A stretch of DNA of 64,000 nucleotides from Kosakonia sp. BYX6 (GTDB taxonomy: Bacteria > Pseudomonadota > Gammaproteobacteria > Enterobacterales > Enterobacteriaceae), in assembly GCF_038449125.1 (NCBI RefSeq), contig NZ_CP151800.1, positions 220,406-284,405 on the forward strand, written 5' to 3'. The translations under genes and the position numbers were made by a program. Under the pieces are notes generated by a model, which was not told the DNA's origin, searched no databases, and saw nothing but the letters and a program-made list of their open reading frames with translations. Numbering within the stretch: position 1 is the first letter of the stretch; each line of letters starts with the position of its first letter. Shown here piece by piece: positions 27,931 to 38,664 of this stretch.

Positions 27931-28146
27931 TGCCTGATGGCGGCTTCGCCTTATCAGGCCTACGCGATCCCACAGGCCAGGCAAACACATCACCCGGCAA
28001 ATTCACGCTGCCGTAGGCCGGGTAAGCGCAGCGCCACCCGGCGCAACCGCGATCCCACAGGCCAGGCAAACACATACCCGGCAAATTCACGCTGCCGTAG
28101 GCCGGGTAAGCGCAGCGCCACCCGGCGTAACCCGCGAACTGACAGG
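27931..28146. repeat. REP unit plus tandem 85-bp REP-containing repeat
   Basis: One REP unit (TGCCTGATGGCGGCTTCGCC... at 27931-27966) is followed by two tandem copies of an 85-bp block starting at 27964 and 28049, with the start of a diverged third copy near 28132. Each block contains CCGTAGGCCGGGTAAGCGCA and GCGCCACCCGGCG, a REP palindrome. The two copies differ at only a few positions. Confidence 0.87.
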
Positions 28147-28150
28147 CCAA

Positions 28151-28744
28151 CCAAACACCTTACCACCTAACGAAACTCACCCGAAATCGCGCTTATCCCC
28201 ACATCCCGCTGCCAGTTCGCTGTTTTCAACGATATTCCATCGTATTTTTTTATATATCTTTGAATCTTTTTTCGCGTTGCTTATGGATAAAAGCAGCATT
28301 TTTCGCTGTGCGTTTTAACGTTCGCGGTATTTATCGCTCAGATATTCAGCATTCCGCAAGAAATTTTTCATAATCTGCGTGAATGTTAATCACTAGGTAC
28401 GGAGAATTTATAAGGGCATTATTCTGCTATGTTGGCTATAGCACAAATTTCCCTGCTGAAAATAGCAGCTTGAAGTTTTTTTTAACTTTGTTTGTCGATT
28501 CTCACCCCGGTTGTAAATCCCGGTTACCTGTATTGACGTTTTGACATTCTGTTGACAGATTGTAGGGCATGAGGGGCATTTCATGGAGAATCTGCACTGC
28601 AACTCAGTCAACCTTGTGAAAGGAATCCTCATCTCTCATAACGCCTTCGGGCATTACCGACCAGACCGGGTAAAAAACTAAAAAAGGCCTGTCGGACATA
28701 CCCAATGCATGGGTAACAACACATATCACATTGGAGCAGAATCA
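28151..28744 (+). promoter_or_regulatory. Long AT-rich upstream region and leader of dppA
   Basis: About 590 bp without a gene. Three TTGAC motifs at 28533, 28541 and 28552 give -35 candidates, but no convincing -10 partner. A hairpin CTGCT-GAAAAT-AGCAG (28453-28468), then eight T at 28476-28483, looks terminator-like. Near the start codon, ACCCA-ATGCA-TGGGT forms a small stem. The CA-rich stretch AACAACACATATCACATTGG (about 28714-28733) corresponds to the GcvB small-RNA target in E. coli/Salmonella dppA. Confidence 0.55.
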
Positions 28745-30352
28745 ATGAGTATTTCCTTGAAGAAGTCAGGGATGCTGAAGCTCGGTCTTAGCCTGGTGGC
28801 CATGACCGTAGCGGCAAGCGTGCAGGCTAAAACCCTGGTCTATTGTTCTGAAGGTTCGCCTGAAGGCTTTAACCCACAGCTTTTCACTTCTGGTACCACT
28901 TACGATGCCAGCTCTGTGCCAATTTATAACCGTCTGGTTGAATTCAAAACCGGCACCACGGAAGTCATTCCGGGTCTGGCGGAGAAGTGGGAAATCAGCG
29001 ACGACGGCAAAACCTATACTTTCCACCTGCGTAAAGGCGTGAAGTGGCAGGACAACAAAGAATTCAAACCGACGCGCGAATTCAACGCTGATGACGTAGT
29101 GTTCTCCTTCGATCGTCAGAAAAACGATCAGAACCCGTACCACAAAATCTCTGGCGGCAGCTACGAATACTTCGAAGGCATGGGCCTGCCTGACTTGATC
29201 AGCGAAGTGAAGAAAGTCGACGACAATACCGTTCAGTTCGTGCTGACTCGCCCGGAATCTCCGTTCCTGGCTGACCTGGCCATGGACTTCGCGTCGATTC
29301 TCTCCAAAGAGTACGCCGACAACATGCTGAAAGCCGGCACGCCGGACAAAGTGGACCTCGATCCGATCGGTACCGGTCCGTTCCAGCTGCTGCAATACCA
29401 GAAAGACTCACGCATTCTGTACAAAGCGTTTGACGGTTTCTGGGGCACCAAGCCGAAAATCGATCGTCTGGTCTTCTCCATCACGCCGGACGCGTCTGTC
29501 CGTTACGCCAAACTGCAGAAAAACGAATGTCAGGTTATGCCGTACCCGAACCCGGCTGACATCGCGCGTATGAAGCAGGACAAAAACATCACGCTGATGG
29601 AACAGGCTGGCCTGAACGTCGGTTACATGTCCTTCAATACCGAGAAAAAACCGTTTGATGACGTCAAAGTTCGTCAGGCGCTGACTTACGCGGTGAACAA
29701 AGAAGCGATCATCAAAGCGGTGTATCAAGGCGCTGGCGTTGCGGCGAAAAACCTGATTCCGCCGACCATGTGGGGCTATAACGACGACGTTAAAGATTAC
29801 ACCTACGATCCAGAGAAGGCGAAGCAGCTGCTGAAAGAAGCCGGTCAGGATAAAGGCTTTACCGTTGAGCTGTGGGCGATGCCGGTACAGCGTCCGTACA
29901 ACCCGAACGCTCGCCGTATGGCTGAGATGATTCAGGCTGACTGGGCGAAAGTGGGCGTTCAAGCCAAAATCGTGACCTACGAGTGGGGTGAATACCTGAA
30001 GCGCGCGAAAGCGGGCGAACACCAGGCGGTGATGATGGGCTGGACCGGCGACAATGGGGATCCGGATAACTTCTTCGCGACCCTGTTCAGCTGCGCTGCG
30101 GCGAAAGACGGTTCCAACTACTCTCGCTGGTGCTACAAGCCGTTTGAAGATCTGATTCAACCGGCGCGCGCGACCGACGACCACAACAAACGTGTTGAGC
30201 TGTACAAACAGGCTCAGGTAGTGATGCATGACCAGGCTCCGGCGCTGATCGTGGCTCACTCCACCGTGTACGAGCCAGTACGTAAAGAAGTTAAAGGCTA
30301 TGTGGTTGACCCATTAGGCAAACACCACTTCGAAAACGTGTCTGTTGAATAA
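28745..30352 (+). CDS. dppA: Dipeptide ABC transporter, periplasmic binding protein
   Basis: 535-residue periplasmic receptor, same length as E. coli DppA, which delivers dipeptides to DppBCDF and also serves peptide chemotaxis and haem uptake. The signal peptide is SGMLKLGLSLVAMTVAASVQA, then KTLVYCSEGSPEGFNPQ. The family motif for peptide-binding proteins, YRLRKGVKW-like FHLRKGVKWQDNKEF, is present. The start at 28745 has GGAGCAG upstream and matches E. coli; an in-frame ATG at 28709 lies in the leader. It is first in the dpp operon; hairpins before dppB probably keep dppA expression higher. Confidence 0.97.
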   Translation: MSISLKKSGMLKLGLSLVAMTVAASVQAKTLVYCSEGSPEGFNPQLFTSGTTYDASSVPIYNRLVEFKTGTTEVIPGLAEKWEISDDGKTYTFHLRKGVKWQDNKEFKPTREFNADDVVFSFDRQKNDQNPYHKISGGSYEYFEGMGLPDLISEVKKVDDNTVQFVLTRPESPFLADLAMDFASILSKEYADNMLKAGTPDKVDLDPIGTGPFQLLQYQKDSRILYKAFDGFWGTKPKIDRLVFSITPDASVRYAKLQKNECQVMPYPNPADIARMKQDKNITLMEQAGLNVGYMSFNTEKKPFDDVKVRQALTYAVNKEAIIKAVYQGAGVAAKNLIPPTMWGYNDDVKDYTYDPEKAKQLLKEAGQDKGFTVELWAMPVQRPYNPNARRMAEMIQADWAKVGVQAKIVTYEWGEYLKRAKAGEHQAVMMGWTGDNGDPDNFFATLFSCAAAKDGSNYSRWCYKPFEDLIQPARATDDHNKRVELYKQAQVVMHDQAPALIVAHSTVYEPVRKEVKGYVVDPLGKHHFENVSVE

Positions 30353-30370
30353 TAAGTACAATACCTGAAG

Positions 30371-30428
30371 CCCCTCTCCCCAACCGGGGAGGGGGAAAAG
30401 GTTCATTCCCTCTCGTCAGAGAGGGAAT
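30371..30428 (+). promoter_or_regulatory. Double hairpin between dppA and dppB
   Basis: Two adjacent stems: CCCCTCTCCCC-AACC-GGGGAGGGG (30371-30395) and the perfect 10-bp ATTCCCTCTC-GTCA-GAGAGGGAAT (30405-30428). Without a T-run they are likelier to stabilise the dppA transcript end or to cause partial termination than to be a full stop, which is inference. Confidence 0.7.
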
Positions 30429-30493
30429 ATACATTTGTGAGTAATACAGACGTGCCGTCGCCAGGCGCTGCGTCACTACTGAGAATACGGGTT

Positions 30494-31513
30494 ATGTTGC
30501 AGTTCATTCTCCGACGTCTGGGGCTAGTTATCCCAACGTTTATCGGTATCACCCTTCTCACCTTTGCCTTTGTCCATATGATCCCCGGCGACCCGGTAAT
30601 GATCATGGCGGGTGAGCGTGGTATCTCTCCTGAGCGTCACGCCCAGTTGCTGGCCGAGTTAGGTCTTAATAAGCCGCTGTGGCAACAATATGTCCAGTAT
30701 GTGTGGGGCGTATTGCATGGTGATTTAGGCATCTCTTTGAAGAGCCGTCTTCCGGTGTGGGACGAGTTCGTGCCGCGTTTTAAAGCGACACTGGAACTTG
30801 GCATCTGCGCCATGATATTTGCGGTGGCCGTGGGCATTCCAGTTGGTGTAATGGCCGCTGTGAAGCGCGGTTCCATCTTCGATCACACCGCCGTGAGCCT
30901 CGCGCTGACCGGTTACTCCATGCCTATCTTCTGGTGGGGCATGATGCTGATTATGCTGGTGTCGGTACAGCTTAACCTGACCCCGGTTTCCGGGCGCGTC
31001 AGCGACATGGTGTTCCTGGACGACAGCAACCCGCTAACCGGCTTTATGCTGATTGATACCGCCATCTGGGGCGAAGAGGGCAACTTTATCGACGCCCTCG
31101 CGCACATGATTCTGCCCGCAGTCGTGCTCGGCACCATTCCGCTGGCGGTGATTGTGCGTATGACGCGCTCCTCGATGCTGGAAGTGCTGGGTGAAGATTA
31201 CATCCGTACCGCGCGCGCCAAAGGGTTAACCCGTATGCGCGTCATTATCGTTCACGCCCTGCGCAACGCGATGCTGCCAGTGGTGACGGTTATCGGTCTG
31301 CAAGTCGGCACGCTGCTGGCGGGCGCGATCCTGACGGAAACCATCTTTTCCTGGCCGGGCCTGGGCCGCTGGTTGATTGATGCGCTGCAACGCCGTGACT
31401 ATCCGGTGGTGCAGGGCGGGGTATTGCTGGTCGCGACGATGATTATCCTCGTCAACCTGTTGGTCGACCTGCTGTACGGCGTGGTGAACCCGCGTATTCG
31501 GCATAAGAAGTAA
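30494..31513 (+). CDS. dppB: Dipeptide ABC transporter permease DppB
   Basis: 339-residue inner-membrane permease, E. coli length. It begins MLQFILRRLGLVIPTFIGITLLTF. The ABC-coupling EAA loop is EVLGEDYIRTARAKGLTRMRVI. It pairs with DppC to form the channel. The start at 30494 matches E. coli; an upstream in-frame GTG at 30437 overlaps the intergenic hairpin tail and is not favoured. Confidence 0.97.
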   Translation: MLQFILRRLGLVIPTFIGITLLTFAFVHMIPGDPVMIMAGERGISPERHAQLLAELGLNKPLWQQYVQYVWGVLHGDLGISLKSRLPVWDEFVPRFKATLELGICAMIFAVAVGIPVGVMAAVKRGSIFDHTAVSLALTGYSMPIFWWGMMLIMLVSVQLNLTPVSGRVSDMVFLDDSNPLTGFMLIDTAIWGEEGNFIDALAHMILPAVVLGTIPLAVIVRMTRSSMLEVLGEDYIRTARAKGLTRMRVIIVHALRNAMLPVVTVIGLQVGTLLAGAILTETIFSWPGLGRWLIDALQRRDYPVVQGGVLLVATMIILVNLLVDLLYGVVNPRIRHKK

Positions 31514-31522
31514 GGGGCCATC

Positions 31523-32425
31523 ATGTCACAAGTTACTGAAAGTAAAGTTATTTCTGCACCGGTGCCGATGACCCCGCTGCAAGAGTTCTGGCACTATTTC
31601 AAACGCAACAAAGGCGCGGTTGTCGGGCTGGCTTACGTGGTGATCATGTTGATTATCGCGGTGTTCGCCAACTTCCTCGCCCCGCACAACCCGGCGGATC
31701 AGTTCCGTGATGCGCTGCTCGCGCCGCCGGTCTGGCAAGATGGCGGCACCTGGACGCACATTCTCGGTACCGATGACGTTGGCCGCGATACCTTGTCGCG
31801 CCTGATGTTCGGCGCGCGTTTGTCGCTGCTGGTGGGCTGTTTGGTGGTGGTGCTGTCGCTGGTGGCGGGCATTGTGCTCGGCCTCGTCGCGGGTTACTTC
31901 GGCGGCGTGATTGATAACATCATCATGCGCGTCGTCGATATCATGCTGGCGCTGCCGAGCCTGTTGCTGGCGCTGGTGCTGGTGGCGATATTCGGCCCGT
32001 CGATCGTGAACGCCTCGCTGGCGCTCACCTTTGTCGCCTTGCCGCACTATGTGCGCCTCACACGCGCCGCCGTGCTGGTGGAAGTGAACCGCGATTACGT
32101 GACCGCTTCCCGCGTGGCGGGTGCCGGTGCGATGCGCCAAATGTTCGTCAATATTTTCCCAAACTGCCTCGCGCCGCTGATCGTTCAGGCGTCGCTGGGT
32201 TTTTCCAACGCCATTCTCGATATGGCCGCCCTTGGCTTCCTTGGCATGGGTGCGCAGCCGCCAACACCGGAGTGGGGCACCATGCTCTCCGACGTGTTGC
32301 AGTTCGCACAAAGTGCCTGGTGGGTCGTGACCTTCCCCGGTGTCGCGATTCTGCTGACGGTGCTGGCATTTAACCTGATGGGTGACGGCCTGCGTGATGC
32401 GCTCGACCCCAAACTGAAGCAGTAA
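31523..32425 (+). CDS. dppC: Dipeptide ABC transporter permease DppC
   Basis: 300-residue inner-membrane permease, E. coli length. The N-terminal OppC-type segment [23 protein letters not shown] and the EAA loop [21 protein letters not shown] are present. It follows dppB after 9 bp and precedes dppD by 10 bp, so translation is closely linked. Confidence 0.97.
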   Translation: MSQVTESKVISAPVPMTPLQEFWHYFKRNKGAVVGLAYVVIMLIIAVFANFLAPHNPADQFRDALLAPPVWQDGGTWTHILGTDDVGRDTLSRLMFGARLSLLVGCLVVVLSLVAGIVLGLVAGYFGGVIDNIIMRVVDIMLALPSLLLALVLVAIFGPSIVNASLALTFVALPHYVRLTRAAVLVEVNRDYVTASRVAGAGAMRQMFVNIFPNCLAPLIVQASLGFSNAILDMAALGFLGMGAQPPTPEWGTMLSDVLQFAQSAWWVVTFPGVAILLTVLAFNLMGDGLRDALDPKLKQ

Positions 32426-32435
32426 GAGGTTCGAG

Positions 32436-33419
32436 ATGGCGTTATTAAATGTAGATAAATTATCGGTGCACTTCGGCGATGTCGGTGCCGAATTCCGCGC
32501 CGTAGACCGCGTGAGCTATAGCGTGAACCAGGGCGAAGTGATCGGTATCGTGGGCGAATCCGGCTCCGGTAAATCGGTCAGCTCGCTGGCAATCATGGGC
32601 CTGATTGATTTCCCCGGCCGCGTGATGGCGGAAAAACTGGAGTTCAACGGTCAGGATCTGAAACGTATTTCGGAAAAAGAGCGCCGCAGCCTGGTGGGTT
32701 CCGAAGTGGCGATGATTTTCCAGGATCCGATGACCAGCCTGAACCCGTGCTACACGGTCGGTTTCCAGATTATGGAAGCCATTAAAGTCCATCAGGGCGG
32801 TAATAAGAAAACCCGCCGTCAGCGGGCGATCGACCTGCTGAACCTGGTGGGAATTCCCGATCCGGCATCGCGCCTGGACGTCTACCCGCACCAGCTTTCC
32901 GGCGGGATGAGCCAGCGCGTGATGATCGCGATGGCCATCGCCTGTCGGCCGAAGCTGCTGATTGCCGATGAGCCAACAACCGCGCTGGATGTCACCATCC
33001 AGGCGCAAATCATTGAGCTTTTGCTGGAGTTGCAGCAAAAAGAAAACATGGCGCTGATCCTGATCACGCACGATCTGGCGCTGGTGGCGGAAGCGGCGCA
33101 CAAAATCATTGTGATGTACGCAGGCCAGGTGGTGGAAACCGGCGAAGCGAAAGATATCTTCCGCGCGCCGCGCCATCCATACACCCAGGCGCTGCTGCGC
33201 GCGCTGCCGGAATTCGCGCAGGATAAAGCGCGTCTGGCGTCGTTGCCGGGCGTGGTGCCGGGTAAATACGACCGCCCGAATGGCTGCCTGCTGAACCCGC
33301 GCTGCCCGTACGCAACGGACAAATGCCGCGAGCAAGAGCCAGAACTGAACACCGTCGATGGCGGCCGTCAGTCCAAATGTCACTACCCACTCGATGACGC
33401 CGGGAGGCCGACACTATGA
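32436..33419 (+). CDS. dppD: Dipeptide ABC transporter ATPase DppD
   Basis: 327-residue cytoplasmic ATPase. Walker A is GESGSGKS, the signature LSGGMSQR, and Walker [13 protein letters not shown]. The C-terminal oligopeptide-transporter extension with conserved cysteines ([21 protein letters not shown]) is typical of the Opp/Dpp class and may bind an iron-sulfur cluster. It overlaps dppF by 4 bp. Confidence 0.97.
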   Translation: MALLNVDKLSVHFGDVGAEFRAVDRVSYSVNQGEVIGIVGESGSGKSVSSLAIMGLIDFPGRVMAEKLEFNGQDLKRISEKERRSLVGSEVAMIFQDPMTSLNPCYTVGFQIMEAIKVHQGGNKKTRRQRAIDLLNLVGIPDPASRLDVYPHQLSGGMSQRVMIAMAIACRPKLLIADEPTTALDVTIQAQIIELLLELQQKENMALILITHDLALVAEAAHKIIVMYAGQVVETGEAKDIFRAPRHPYTQALLRALPEFAQDKARLASLPGVVPGKYDRPNGCLLNPRCPYATDKCREQEPELNTVDGGRQSKCHYPLDDAGRPTL

Positions 33420-34429
33420 GTACGCACGAGGCCACCTCGCAACAGCCGCTGTTGCAGGCTATCGACCTGAAAAAACACTACCCGGTGAAGAAAGGGCTGT
33501 TCGCCCCGGAACGCCTGGTGAAAGCGCTGGACGGTGTGTCGTTCACCCTTGAGCGCGGCAAAACGCTGGCGGTGGTGGGCGAATCCGGCTGTGGTAAATC
33601 CACGCTCGGCCGTCTGTTGACGATGATTGAAACCCCGACCGGTGGCGAGCTTTACTACCAGGGGCAGGATCTGCTTAAGCACGATCCGCAGGCGCAAAAA
33701 CTGCGTCGCCAGAAGATTCAGATTGTCTTCCAGAACCCGTATGGCTCGCTGAACCCACGTAAAAAAGTCGGGCAAATTCTTGAAGAGCCGTTGCAGATCA
33801 ACAGCGAATTGAGCAAAGCGGAGCGTCGGGAAAAAGCGTTGGCGATGATGGCAAAAGTCGGCCTGAAAACCGAGCATTACGACCGTTATCCGCATATGTT
33901 CTCCGGCGGCCAGCGTCAGCGTATTGCTATCGCCCGTGGCTTGATGCTCGACCCGGACGTGGTGATCGCCGACGAACCCGTTTCGGCGCTGGACGTGTCC
34001 GTGCGTGCGCAGGTATTGAACCTGATGATGGATTTGCAGCAGGATTTGGGGCTGTCTTATGTGTTTATCTCCCACGATTTGTCCGTGGTTGAGCATATCG
34101 CCGATGAAGTGATGGTGATGTACCTCGGCCGCTGTGTGGAGAAGGGCACCAAAGATCAGATCTTCTCAAACCCGCGCCATCCATATACTCAGGCGTTGCT
34201 TTCCGCAACACCGCGCCTGAACCCGGATGACCGCCGCGAGCGGATTAAGCTGACCGGCGAGCTGCCAAGCCCGCTGAATCCGCCGCCGGGTTGTGCCTTT
34301 AACGCCCGCTGCCGTCGTCGTTTCGGCCCCTGCACGCAGTTGCAGCCACAGCTGAAAGATTACGGTGGTCAACTGGTTGCCTGCTTCGCTGTCGACCAGG
34401 ATGAGAACCGCGAGATCCCGCACACGTAA
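33416..34429 (+). CDS. dppF: Dipeptide ABC transporter ATPase DppF
   Basis: 337-residue ATPase partner of DppD. Walker A is GESGCGKS, signature FSGGQRQR, Walker [13 protein letters not shown]. The C-terminal cysteine cluster [14 protein letters not shown] is present. It is slightly longer than in E. coli (334). It is last in the operon and no hairpin-plus-T-run terminator follows; instead a tandem BIME array begins about 25 bp downstream and may protect the transcript end. Confidence 0.97.
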   Translation: MSTHEATSQQPLLQAIDLKKHYPVKKGLFAPERLVKALDGVSFTLERGKTLAVVGESGCGKSTLGRLLTMIETPTGGELYYQGQDLLKHDPQAQKLRRQKIQIVFQNPYGSLNPRKKVGQILEEPLQINSELSKAERREKALAMMAKVGLKTEHYDRYPHMFSGGQRQRIAIARGLMLDPDVVIADEPVSALDVSVRAQVLNLMMDLQQDLGLSYVFISHDLSVVEHIADEVMVMYLGRCVEKGTKDQIFSNPRHPYTQALLSATPRLNPDDRRERIKLTGELPSPLNPPPGCAFNARCRRRFGPCTQLQPQLKDYGGQLVACFAVDQDENREIPHT

Positions 34430-34453
34430 TCCATCTTTGAGCCCGGTGTCTGA

Positions 34454-34810
34454 TTGCCTGATGGCGCTACGCTTATCAGGCCTACGCGCCGGGTTTGTTT
34501 TTTGTAGGCCGGATAAGGCGTTAGCCGCCATCCGGCGCAATGCCAGCTGTTGCCATCGAACGCCTGATAGCGCTTCGCTTATCAGGCCTACGCGCCGGGT
34601 TTGTTTTTTGTAGGCCGGATAAGGCGTTAGCCGCCATCCGGCGCAATGCCCGCTGTTACCACCGAACGCCTGATGGCGCTTCGCTTATCAGGCCTACGCG
34701 CCGGGTTTGTTTTTTGTAGGCCGGATAAGGCGTTAGCCGCCATCCGGCGCAATGCCCGCTGTTGCCACCGAACGCCTGATAGCGCTTCGCTTATCAGGCC
34801 TACGCGATCA
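34454..34810. repeat. Tandem BIME array, 106-bp period, about 3.4 copies
   Basis: A block containing two inverted REP units (CTGATGGCGCT...TTATCAGGCCTACGCG and GTAGGCCGGATAAGGCGTTAGCCGCCATCCGGCG) is repeated with a 106-bp period. GGGTTTGTTTTTTGTAGG recurs at 34491, 34597 and 34703, and the last partial copy starts near 34773. Copies are nearly identical, pointing to recent expansion. It fills the gap between dppF and the convergent bcsG, where E. coli has yhjV and other genes. Confidence 0.92.
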
Positions 34811-34855
34811 GCAATATTGCGAAATTGCGTAGCCGCCACCCGGCATAAATTCCGC

Positions 34856-36535
34856 TTACTGCGGGTACGGCACCCAATCGCCGCCGTTCAATCTCACATA
34901 CGGTTTGTTCTGGTACTGAATCACCACCGCGTTGGCGTTTTCCGATACCGGCGCCGTTTGCGGCAGGTTACTGATCAGTTGCTCCCAGTTCACGCTGTCC
35001 TGGCTGAAGATTTTGCCATCCAGCACGCGCGTCACAATCTCCGACACCGCCAGGAAACTGCTCGGCTGCGTCACCACCAACGGTGCGCCCTGGTGCGGGG
35101 CTTTCATGCCGAAGAACTTGATCGCCGCCGGGACGCTGGTGATCGATGGGCTGGGAATATCGCGCAGACCGGAAACCTGCATTTTGTCCCCTTGCAGCGC
35201 CGCGCCGTGTTCCGGCACCAGCACAACCATCACTTTACGCCCGGATTTCTCCAGTTGCGTGAAGAAAGCATCCAGCTCATCAAACAGTTTCTGCGCGCGC
35301 AGTTTGTAATCTGCGGTTTTGCGATCGCCCGGATAGTGGTTGCCATCATGCAGCGGCAGCAGGTTGTAATAGGTTGCAGTTCGCTGACCCTGTTTGAAGC
35401 CGTCAGACTCCATCCAGCGGTTCAGCACGGCGGTATCGTCATAAATCGGCGAACCGTCGAAAGAGAGCAGCACTGGCGGCAGGCCCGCCTGGTTCATCAG
35501 CGGCACCTGCATGCCCCCGTTATCACGCACTTCTTTCAGGAAGCCGCCAAACTCGCCGTTATGGTCCATCATCAACTGTTGCGAAAAGCCCAGTTTCGAC
35601 AAGTTATCAAACAGGTAGCATTGGTTGTTGGCCTGCTGGTAGAGGTTTTTATGCGATGGCTGACCGCAGCTTGCGCGCAGCAGGCGAATCGCCGCCGGGC
35701 CGCTGTAGGCGGTCGCGGAGTTAAAGTTTTTGAACTCAATATCAAAGTGCGACCACAGCGGATGCGACGCTAAACCGGCGGCTTCCACATCGGCCCAGGA
35801 GAGCGAACAGATATTGATAAACAGCAGGTCGAACGGCTGCGCATCGGCTGGCAGTTGCGCCGGGAAAGTACTCTGACGCTTCTCTTCGGCGGCATAGAAA
35901 CTGGCGAGCCACGCGTTGAGGTTTTCCGACGTCGGCGGCGCCGTTTGCGCCGGAATATCACCGACAACGGGGGTATCGCCCGCCGCTGCGACGGTTGCCG
36001 CCGCCGTACCGCCGGTGGTGGTCACGGTGGTGGTTGGCTGGCCGCCGGGCCACAAATTAAAGGCAGGACCGCTCAGCGTCAGCACGTTCAGCCAGATCAT
36101 AATGGCGACCACAAACACCGTGACGCGCACCCACTGCGCCAAAAAAAGCCACGCCACCAGCAGAACAAATATCGCGCCAATCATCTGCCAGTTAATAAAG
36201 CGAGTGACCAGATCCAGCAGATAATCGGCGCTAAAGCCCGCCACCTGCGAACCCTGGCTCATCATGCTTTCCAGGCCTGGCAACCAGGTGTCGTGCCAGA
36301 ACAGGCCAAAACCAATGGGAATCGCAATCCAGTGACGCAAACGGTGCAGGCTCAACCGTGGCAATGGCATCAGCAGGAACGCCATAAACACCAGGTTCAT
36401 CATCGGATGGAAGTTAAGATAGCCTGCCCACAACAGCCCGAATTTCACCAGAAAATAGAAATTCCAGCCGGAAAGACCGCGCCAGTATTGCCACAGCGGT
36501 GAAGGCGATGAAGTGGTCAACGTATTATTTGTCAT
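34856..36535 (-). CDS. bcsG: Cellulose phosphoethanolamine transferase
   Basis: 559-residue inner-membrane enzyme (E. coli length) that decorates nascent cellulose with phosphoethanolamine. The N-terminal half has about five spans and a Thr/Ala-rich linker (about 160-195). The periplasmic catalytic domain keeps the zinc and nucleophile residues: FINICSLSW, the nucleophile serine in [35 protein letters not shown] and [12 protein letters not shown]. The start overlaps bcsF by 11 bp. It is last in bcsEFG. Confidence 0.96.
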   Translation of the reverse strand: MTNNTLTTSSPSPLWQYWRGLSGWNFYFLVKFGLLWAGYLNFHPMMNLVFMAFLLMPLPRLSLHRLRHWIAIPIGFGLFWHDTWLPGLESMMSQGSQVAGFSADYLLDLVTRFINWQMIGAIFVLLVAWLFLAQWVRVTVFVVAIMIWLNVLTLSGPAFNLWPGGQPTTTVTTTGGTAAATVAAAGDTPVVGDIPAQTAPPTSENLNAWLASFYAAEEKRQSTFPAQLPADAQPFDLLFINICSLSWADVEAAGLASHPLWSHFDIEFKNFNSATAYSGPAAIRLLRASCGQPSHKNLYQQANNQCYLFDNLSKLGFSQQLMMDHNGEFGGFLKEVRDNGGMQVPLMNQAGLPPVLLSFDGSPIYDDTAVLNRWMESDGFKQGQRTATYYNLLPLHDGNHYPGDRKTADYKLRAQKLFDELDAFFTQLEKSGRKVMVVLVPEHGAALQGDKMQVSGLRDIPSPSITSVPAAIKFFGMKAPHQGAPLVVTQPSSFLAVSEIVTRVLDGKIFSQDSVNWEQLISNLPQTAPVSENANAVVIQYQNKPYVRLNGGDWVPYPQ

Positions 36536-36725
36536 GTTTACGGTCTGCCTTGACGAGCGAGTCCCGGCGTAAAACCCCGGTGGGTTTTACATAACGGGGT
36601 TTGGTAAAGGTTAAGCGAAATGCGGTGCGAAGCGGGCGCGCCCAGTGGCGCGCAAGGTAACCCAGCGGGAAGAAGATCAGCGCGCAAAGCACGATGAGCT
36701 GAATAATATCGCTGATTGACATCAT
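36525..36725 (-). CDS. bcsF: Cellulose biosynthesis membrane peptide BcsF
   Basis: 66-residue single-span inner-membrane protein: [25 protein letters not shown] is the span, followed by a basic tail. BcsF recruits BcsE and helps control pEtN-cellulose synthesis with BcsG. It overlaps bcsE by 4 bp (ATGA) and bcsG by 11 bp. Confidence 0.94.
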   Translation of the reverse strand: MMSISDIIQLIVLCALIFFPLGYLARHWARPLRTAFRLTFTKPRYVKPTGVLRRDSLVKADRKHDK

Positions 36726-38293
36726 GAGGACTGCTCCGTCGCGTCGCTTAATAACCGGTACGGCTCTGGGATCCGACGCCAGCTCGTGCCGTCGTGTTCC
36801 GCATTAATGATTTTCTTCGCCTGCGCGTTGTTCTGGGCTGTGGCGGGAAGCGGTTTCGACACTTTTTCCGGCGAGAGGGTGCGCATCTGCACCAGCTCCA
36901 CGGCAATCTGGTTGTCTTCGAACCACACCATACGGTTAGAGAAAATATCCCCCGTGGGTAACGGGAAAATATGGTTTAACGCCGTATCAAGATCGTTGAC
37001 CCGGCAAAAAGACAAAAACAGCATCAGGCGGTTGTCGCTCATGCTGACGATATCGCCCACGCGGTTCGGGCGGCACAGGGTCAGCGCCTGCTCAACACGA
37101 ATACCGGGCACCGGGCGCAGTGCCACCATCACACCTTTACCATCCGGCGGTAACAACGGGTTATTAACCATATTGGCGACCGCATCGCAGAACACCTCCC
37201 ACGGCTGATATCCGCGCAGCTTCAGCGGCTGGGTCATCGACAGCAGCGTGGTGATATCTTCCGGCACCAGGCGGTTAAATTGCTGACCCTGCACGCTTTC
37301 GATCAGCGTTAAGCAGCGCGACAGCGGGGCGTTCCACGGGATCACCATATTCGCGCCGCAGCCGAGCAACAGGCGTTCATCGGTGGCGCGCAGGCTGGCG
37401 ATGTTTTCCCGTACGATGATTTTCAACCCGCTGCCGCGCTGGCGGCGCAGGGTGTGAATCTGCCGCGCGATGGTGTCGATTTGGTTATTTTGCGCAAGGC
37501 TGAAAATCAGCGTCGCGGCCTGACAGGTGCGCGCTTCTTCAAATAACGCTTCGTTGGTTTCAAATAATGACCAGTGTTCGGACAGCGGCGGCGCGCCTTC
37601 CAGCACCGCGACATTGCTTAAAATGCGTTTTTCATCGCTGCGCGGTTGTACAGAGGCTTCTTCTTGCTGGGCTAACTGCCACTGACCATCATGATGATTA
37701 AGCTGCAATTGTTGGCGGGCGCTAATACCTTTTTCATTACACCACCAGGCGACATCATAAAGATGGATATCGCTTTGAAAACGTAAACTCGCCAGGCCAA
37801 ATAATGAGCGATATTCACTCATTAGAATCGACGACTGTTTATCATTGTTATTGCCGGGGTTAATAACCAATAAAGAACAGTTGTGATATTTTGTCCACGC
37901 TTGAGTTCTTTCTAACCACTTGCGTAATTTTGGAGCAGGAATATTCTGCCAGGCATTATTTTCACAAAGCAGAATCAGTAAATATTTTTGCGGTTCGATG
38001 GAGCAGAGTAAATCGCGGGTGAAAAAGTATAGACTATTATCCTGATTTGGCATGGCGAAGAGCTGGATTTTTTCCGGACCGTGATCTTTATCCAATTTGA
38101 TAATATTTTTCAGGTCGTGACCCATGCCGACCACCGCCACTTTCGCGTCGTTGTCTTGTGCGGCGAGCGTTTGGTTTATCAGGCTCAATGCGTCCTGTTC
38201 ACGGTCGGTATTTAACCAAAAAACACCGCCCACAGGCATGTGACGCAATTCGTCCCATAATGATTGAATGCCGATAGAAAATATGGGGTCCAC
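36722..38293 (-). CDS. bcsE: Cellulose biosynthesis c-di-GMP-binding protein BcsE
   Basis: 523-residue cytoplasmic protein, E. coli length, that binds c-di-GMP through a GIL (degenerate GGDEF-like) domain and boosts cellulose synthesis. The ligand motif RxGD is intact in [44 protein letters not shown], in the REC-like domain, is also conserved. It is first of bcsEFG and divergent from bcsR, with a 171-bp promoter region between. Confidence 0.95.
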   Translation of the reverse strand: MDPIFSIGIQSLWDELRHMPVGGVFWLNTDREQDALSLINQTLAAQDNDAKVAVVGMGHDLKNIIKLDKDHGPEKIQLFAMPNQDNSLYFFTRDLLCSIEPQKYLLILLCENNAWQNIPAPKLRKWLERTQAWTKYHNCSLLVINPGNNNDKQSSILMSEYRSLFGLASLRFQSDIHLYDVAWWCNEKGISARQQLQLNHHDGQWQLAQQEEASVQPRSDEKRILSNVAVLEGAPPLSEHWSLFETNEALFEEARTCQAATLIFSLAQNNQIDTIARQIHTLRRQRGSGLKIIVRENIASLRATDERLLLGCGANMVIPWNAPLSRCLTLIESVQGQQFNRLVPEDITTLLSMTQPLKLRGYQPWEVFCDAVANMVNNPLLPPDGKGVMVALRPVPGIRVEQALTLCRPNRVGDIVSMSDNRLMLFLSFCRVNDLDTALNHIFPLPTGDIFSNRMVWFEDNQIAVELVQMRTLSPEKVSKPLPATAQNNAQAKKIINAEHDGTSWRRIPEPYRLLSDATEQSS

Positions 38294-38464
38294 GATGTCC
38301 CTCTTGAAGCGAAATTGTCTGTATCTCAGTTTACTAGCGAAAGCCGAGAAATAAACCTAACATTGAAATTAAAGAACATCAGATTTAGCATGTAAACGAA
38401 TTTTCTCGGGCATGATGCCGTTCGACATCTGACGTGATTTTATTATTCAATGGGATCGGGGCAA

Positions 38465-38653
38465 ATGCATAACAATGAACCCAAAACGCAGTCAGACCCG
38501 ACCCTGGGTTATACATTTCAAAACGACTTTTTGGCGCTAAGCAAGGCATTTTCATTGCCCGAAATAGACTACGCCGATATTTCCCAGCGTGAACAGTTAG
38601 CGGCGGCGATTAAGCGCTGGCCGCTGCTGGCTGAATTAGCCCGTCAACAATAA
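38465..38653 (+). CDS. bcsR: Cellulose biosynthesis regulator BcsR
   Basis: 62-residue protein, same length as E. coli BcsR, ending in IDYADISQREQLAAAIKRWPLLAEL. BcsR with BcsQ assembles on the cytoplasmic side of the synthase and stabilises it. The ATG at 38465 gives the MHNNEP start, like MNNNEP in E. coli. The in-frame upstream ATG at 38450 would add five residues and lacks support. Confidence 0.92.
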   Translation: MHNNEPKTQSDPTLGYTFQNDFLALSKAFSLPEIDYADISQREQLAAAIKRWPLLAELARQQ

Positions 38654-38664
38654 AGGACCCTTGG

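Noticed and set aside
27931-28146. Possible CRISPR array
   Set aside because: The repeats are contiguous 85-bp REP-bearing blocks without unique spacers, and no cas genes are near.
34454-34810. Possible CRISPR array
   Set aside because: The whole 106-bp period is conserved, so there are no spacers; the units are classical BIME/REP sequences.
34646-35773. 375-codon open frame on the plus strand across the BIME array and bcsG
   Set aside because: It starts inside REP repeats and continues antisense to bcsG; the composition is that of a shadow frame.
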